Part shown: positions 59,755-64,000 of the stretch, piece after piece
Layout: each line of letters begins with the position of its first letter
How positions within the stretch are numbered: the first letter of the stretch is position 1
NCBI GenBank assembly: GCA_017893485.1
Contig: JACEHZ010000372.1
Span: 310,001-374,000, forward strand
Direction of reading: 5' to 3'
DNA from: Hemerocallis citrina
Taxonomy: Eukaryota; Streptophyta; Magnoliopsida; Asparagales; Asphodelaceae
DNA length: 64,000 bases
Made by a program: the position numbers and the translations under genes
The notes under the pieces: model-generated
The model's input: only the letters and a program-made list of their open reading frames with translations
What the model was told of the DNA's origin: nothing
Database searches by the model: none

Positions 59755-60080
59755 TTGTGCTTCTACATTCAAATCGTCAACTCACTCTGGTTGATTGATC
59801 GTGATCATCAACTCACTCTGGTTGATCGATCGTTTCTTGTGCTTCTACATCCAGATCGTCAACTCACCCCGGTTGATCGATCGTGAGTTTGAGAGGGAAT
59901 GTTATCAGCATCCAGTTCTCAGTTCAGGGATGAAATCCCAACATCGACAATTGTCAAGTCTGAGGTGAGATCCTATCATCGACTATGTCTTAAGTCAGGG
60001 GTGAGATTCCATCAGTCTATTTCTCAGTTCAGGGGTGAGATCCCATCATCGACTATGTCTCAAGTCAGGGGTAAGATCTC
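59755..60080 (+). repeat. Internal short tandem repeats of the LTR element (unit 2)
   Basis: Counterparts of 21530-21860: CAACTCAC(T/C)C(T/C)GGTTGAT plus GATCGATCGT units, then CAGTTCAGGG(A/G)TGA and ATCGACTATGTCT units. Confidence 0.75.
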
Positions 60081-60293
60081 ATTACAGATCGAGATATGGA
60101 GATCCCGCCATTGTTTGGGGTGAGTTCTCAACAGTGCGCCACCACTACTTCCTTTCGCAACACTCTACTTCTCAGTTCTGTCACATGCGCCATCAAGCAT
60201 CATTTCTGCATCACAGTTTGTTGTTCCTTCCATATGAACATCGTCAGTATTCCAAACTCTTGTTGTTTGAACCAACTTAAGTTTGAGAGGGGG

Positions 60294-60443
60294 TGTTAGA
60301 TATTATATTAGAATAGATATTGGTTTAGTCCCATATTGGTTATGTATCAGTTTCGTCTTCCATTCTCTCTTATATATAGGAGCCAATTGTATTCAGTTAA
60401 TTAAATCAATAAAAAGAATATTTTTCTATCCCTAATTCTAACA
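60294..60443 (+). repeat. 3' LTR of the RNR-carrying element (unit 2)
   Basis: 150-bp direct repeat of 58624-58773. Confidence 0.9.
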
Positions 60444-61430
60444 ACAAAAGTCACGCCATAATCCATACCATACTGCTGAGAAAATCCATTAGCAACAAAT
60501 CTAGCTTTGTAGCATTTAACGAGCTCCTCAGACTTGGTCGTTATTTTATAAAGGATCAATATAAATGAGATCATATATGGTCAAGTTGTGAGTAGTAGCA
60601 GGAATAGAAAAGAAAGGTATATGCTCAAGAAATAAAACATGATGAGATGCATGCAGTTTTTGCGAAGCTGGATCAAAACAACATCATCCCTTTTGCTCCA
60701 CACCTACCCAGAAACACACAAATGGCAGAGCTTGACGATAATTTCGTACGCTCTATGCATGGAAGAAGGTTACAACAAGTAGAACCAAAGATTCACAAGA
60801 AGGAATAATCAGGAGCATGCCCAAATAGCTTTTCAAAATGTAACGAAACTAAAGTAATGGTCAATGGGATCTTATTGATTAGGTTGACTGTAGTAAATAC
60901 TGCTTCTCCTAAAATCTCACTAGGAGCCGAAGATGACAATAAAAGAGAACGAGCAGTTTCAACAACGTGCCAATGTTTTCTTTCAGCAACATCATTTTGT
61001 TTAGAAGTATATGTACATGAAGTTTAGGGAACAGTTCCATCTAAAGCAAGCTATACAAAAAATTTATTAAAAGTATATTTGCCACCCAAATCACATATAA
61101 AACACTAAACAACAACAGAATGTTGATTTTTTTACAAAAGCTTAAATTTTTTTATAAATGCCAAAGAAATCAGAACAATGTTTCTTAAGATTAACCCAAA
61201 AAAATGAGTGTGATCGTCGTTGATACAAACATAATATCAATACCCCCGTTTGGAACAAAAATAGTAGGCCCCAACACATCCGAATGGACTAAATCAAATG
61301 GTGCAATAGAACAAGAAGTACTTGGATTAAAAGGCAAAACGGTAAATTAGACAAGTTTACAATAAGTGCAATTAGAAATATATGTGTTTGCAAATTTTCT
61401 AAGCTTTTCTAGTAGAGGCTAATAATTTGG
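60444..61430 (-). pseudogene. Ty1/copia integrase remnant (unit 2)
   Basis: Counterpart of 22210-23190 on the minus strand, with the same decayed integrase core and further indels (for example in the A-run near 61127). Confidence 0.75.
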
Positions 61431-61620
61431 GAACTGACCTAAAATCGCAAATAGTTTCAAAAAGTGGCCTAGTACGGCAGAAAATTCCATTAACTAAACC
61501 ACACTTCGCCGTCTCATCTCCGACCCCGCCGGCCAAACCCCCCGACCTCCTCCTCTTCCCAAATCTCTTCCCAATTCTCTCTACACCCGCACCGATACAA
61601 ACTTCCATACGACTACACAA

Positions 61621-61829
61621 ATGTCGTCCCTTTTCACCCCATCGTCGTCCTCAACCTCCTTCTCCATTTCCCCCTCCTATCCTCTCATTGCTCCCCTTCT
61701 CTCCCCCCTTCCTGAATCTCGTTCGCGTTTTCAAGAAGCTGGCGCCTTACGTGCCGGTTGCGGGTCTCACGTGCGTCTGGGGCGGCAGAGGGGTTCGCCG
61801 GCGACTCCAAGCCCCCCAATGGAACCCTT
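61621..61829 (+). pseudogene. DUF760-type gene, exon 1, end of unit 2
   Basis: ATG at 61621; transit-like SSLFTPSSSSTSFSISPS; 3' end FAGDSKPPNGTL with donor GTAAGT at 61830. As in unit 1, the ATG frame and the final frame differ. It would serve the exons 2-5 of unit 3, which lie outside the window. Confidence 0.65.
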
Positions 61830-62321
61830 GTAAGTAGTAACCCTAACCCTTTTGAAAGTTTTTGCTTTGGTGGTTTGTATGAAAGTGTCTGCTGTTGTGC
61901 ACACCAATTGTTCTGCAAAATGCCTTTTAAAAATTATTGTGAAGTTTTGAGAATGTGGCACATTAAATGATCCTTAGATTAAGAAGGGAGCGAACGTAAT
62001 TCCTGTTTTGATACCTACAAGAATGCAACCTATAGGATGTATGTGCTGTTGTGCAAACCAATTGTTCGACGAAATGCGTTTGAAAAAAAAGTATGTGGAA
62101 TTTTCAGAATGTGGCACATTAAACTAAATGGTCATCAGATTAAGAAGTGAGGGAGTGTAATTCCTGGTTGGACAGCTATAGGTAATCTTTAAGGAGCAGT
62201 AGAGGAATGCAACATATAGTTTGGATACACATACCTCCATTTTTTTTTAACTTGAAAACTAAATTTTGGTTGGATTGCAGTATTGTTACCTACAACTATC
62301 TTAACTTTAGGGTGAGATAAC
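61830..62321. other. Intron 1 start, unit 2
   Basis: Follows the exon 1 donor. It includes the empty site for the unit 1 MITE at 62113-62130 and two related segments (TGTGCACACCAATTGTTC and TGTGCAAACCAATTGTTC) about 160 bp apart, a small imperfect tandem duplication also seen in unit 1. No gene. Confidence 0.65.
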
Positions 62322-63570
62322 TAGGGGTGCTTTCGGATCGGATGTAGGCAATACCATATATATATCTGCATTTTCAAGACGAATACGAATGCAGATACAT
62401 ATATGTTCCGGTAAAAAAAAAATCATATCCATATTTGCAAATTTCGGATGTGGATACAAATACGATATGGACATTTTGAATGCGGATACAAGTTCGGACA
62501 TCGTAACAATATTAAAAATAATAATAAAGGGAGAATAAAACAATATTAACAATATCAATATTAACAATATTAAAACTTATCGATTTGGTTAATTTAACAT
62601 AAATTATTAATCAAAAAGAGAATATTTAGTCCAAAGACAGTACATATGAAAAGAAAGTAAATTCAATTTAGGTATGAAAGAAAATAATAAAGGGAGAATG
62701 TATTTTATGGATATTACAAAGGTTGACAATTTAATGTTTTATTTGAATAAAAATAATATTCTATTTTTTATTAAAAAGTCAATATAATAAAAGAACAAAG
62801 GGTGAGCTTATACAAGGGATATTAAAAAGGTTAATGATTTTATTTCTAAAAGAATATTATTTGAATTTCTACTTAAAAATGTTAATTTTAATTGTATACA
62901 ATAAAACCAGCTAAGAATGAATCAGACCGACCAGCTAAGAGAATATTTAGTCCAAAGACAGTACAAATAAAAAGAAAGTAAATTCAATTTAGGTATGAAA
63001 GAAAATAATAAAGGGAGAATGTATTTTATGGATATTACAAAGGTTGACAATTTAATGTTTTATTTAAATAAAAATGATATTCTCATTTTTATTAAAAAGT
63101 CAATATAATAAAAGAACAAAGGGTGAGCTTATACAAGGGATATTAAAAAGGTTAATGATTTTATTTCTAAAAGAATATTATTTGAATTTCTACTTAAAAA
63201 GTTAATTTTAATTGTATACAATAAAACCAGCTAAGAATGAATCAGACCGACCTTTGATATAATGCTTGACAAATAAAATGAGAACAATAGGATTCTAACT
63301 AAGTGCAACATTGCGTCAGCCTAAGTAATCAACCATTAAGTTGGAGGTCAATTTGTGTAACGAAATGAATAACAATATGTATGGATATATCTTCAGATAT
63401 CCGTATCCATTCGAAAAATTGTACCTGGATCCAAATATGAAAAAAAGTTAATTTGGATATTCGTATCCGAATCCTTATCCGAGCGGCTCTAAATATTTAT
63501 ATCTGAATCCGCCTATTTTTGTATACAGATTCGGATAAGCTCGAATATGTTCGCTTCCGATGCAACCCTA
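62322..63570. mobile_element. Non-autonomous hAT-like element (unit 3), with internal duplication
   Basis: Left end TAGGGGTGCTTTCGGATCGG, right end complement TAGGGTTGCATCGGAAGC. It is longer than the unit 2 copy because of the tandem duplication at 62618-63250. Confidence 0.45.
62618..63250 (+). repeat. Local tandem duplication, ~321-bp period, unit 3 only
   Basis: GAGAATATTTAGTCCAAAG starts at 62618 and again at 62939. The following sequence through GAATCAGACCGACC repeats with few differences. Units 1 and 2 have one copy (about 240 and 24901). Confidence 0.88.
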
Positions 63571-64000
63571 CTTAGGGGCTGTTTGGTACAATACAACTCA
63601 AAATGAAGAAATCAGAGTTTTAAAAGTTAAGGTGACATGAAGGAGTTAAGACTCCATTATCGCCCAAGACGTGCCCAAAAAGGCATTTACCTGAGTGGGA
63701 AAAGGCACCAAAAGATGAATAGTTTGATATAAACTATTTTATTTGCAGCATGTAGTAATCTACTCAATTTTAACTAGAGGACAACCAAAATATGAAAACA
63801 TTAAGGCAAACCAATTATGCACATGCAAGCATTAAGTATGAAGTACATGTCAGGCAAATATATTATAGAGTATGGGCTTTCACTATCGTACTAAGATGTT
63901 ACAATTTATTAACTTTAAAACTATCAAAGTTAACAAAGTAGAAAAGAATGTCATTTGCTAATATCCACTCACATAACAAAGCATATACTCATTTTTTTCT
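63571..64000. other. Non-coding unit sequence (unit 3)
   Basis: Aligns with 866-1290 and 25534-25960. The small frame seen at 855-1073 in unit 1 is frame-disrupted here. No gene. Confidence 0.65.

Larger units (their letters stand above)
58624..60443 (+). mobile_element. TRIM/LARD-like LTR element carrying a ribonucleotide reductase gene fragment (unit 2)
   Basis: The element is 1820 bp with LTRs at 58624-58773 and 60294-60443, both 150 bp; I count about 8 differences between them. Primer site TGGTATCAGAGC starts at 58774; polypurine GAGAGGGGG precedes 60294. The insertion point is the same as in unit 1. Its captured gene is better preserved than in unit 1. Confidence 0.9.
51140..61430 (-). 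mobile_element. Old Ty1/copia fragment (unit 2), split by two later insertions
   Basis: Counterpart of 19085-23190. The RNase H piece is at 51565-51194, then the nested solo LTRs (51687-57855), RT pieces at 58195-57865 and 58608-58234, the RNR-carrying LTR element (58624-60443), and the integrase remnant to about 61430. The same inactivating changes INVKNAF and LYVEDMII are present. Confidence 0.85.
24626..62321. repeat. Tandem segmental repeat, unit 2 (complete, inflated by insertions)
   Basis: Second head-to-tail copy of the segment. It is about 38.0 kb because of private insertions: Harbinger (26894-34602), Ty1/copia (40376-43946), LINE (46327-48016), a fragment at 48740-49380, a Helitron (50079-50362) and nested solo LTRs (51687-57855). 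It also has deletions relative to unit 1, of about 600 bp at the Harbinger left end, about 530 bp including DUF760 exon 4, about 250 bp in and after exon 5, and about 1.7 kb covering the small two-exon gene. Without the private insertions it is close to unit 1 in length. Confidence 0.93.
62322..64000. repeat. Tandem segmental repeat, unit 3 (start only)
   Basis: From about 62.32 kb the sequence restarts the unit: hAT-like end, AT-rich body, ATGCAACCC anchor at 63560 and the following intronic sequence up to the window edge. This shows at least three tandem copies. A private local tandem duplication lies at 62618-63250. Confidence 0.92.

Overview
This is nuclear DNA from a flowering plant, most likely a eudicot. 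It is AT-rich, has spliced gene remnants with GT/AG introns, and is dominated by typical plant transposons: hAT, PIF/Harbinger, Tourist-like MITEs, Helitrons, Ty1/copia, long solo LTRs, a LINE and a SINE. There is no bacterial, organellar or CRISPR content. I cannot name the species.

The window is one chromosomal segment repeated head to tail. Unit 1 runs from before base 1 to about 24.62 kb, unit 2 from about 24.63 to 62.32 kb, and unit 3 from there past the end. Anchors such as the ATGCAACCC site at 855, 25523 and 63560 fix the registration. The units differ in length (about 24.7 against 38.0 kb) mainly because each gained its own transposons. Unit 1 alone carries a hAT element, a TTA-flanked MITE and a Harbinger-like element holding a small two-exon gene. 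Unit 2 alone carries a decayed Harbinger element, a Ty1/copia element with both LTRs, a 5'-truncated LINE, a small Helitron and two nested solo LTRs. The other unit often shows the unoccupied site, so many insertions can be dated relative to the duplication.

The host genes per unit are few. (i) A multi-exon gene for a DUF760-type plastid protein is dead in both units. Exon 1 lies at the end of one unit and exons 2-5 lie 13-17 kb into the next. Units 1 and 2 share a one-base insertion in exon 5 and also carry private lesions. (ii) An intronless gamma-glutamylcyclotransferase/AIG2-like gene is open in both units (17763-18278 and 49527-50036); in unit 2 a Helitron sits between its TATA box and ATG. 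(iii) A small two-exon gene at 16512-17131 is present only in unit 1.

The most unusual item, present in both units, is an LTR element of about 1.8 kb with 150-bp LTRs, an initiator-Met-type primer site and a polypurine tract. It encodes no retroviral-type proteins but carries the first ~200 codons of a ribonucleotide reductase small-subunit gene. It lies inside an older, mutated Ty1/copia fragment. A second unusual structure is an imperfect inverted repeat with ~1-kb arms made from an unidentified gene fragment, kept in both units.
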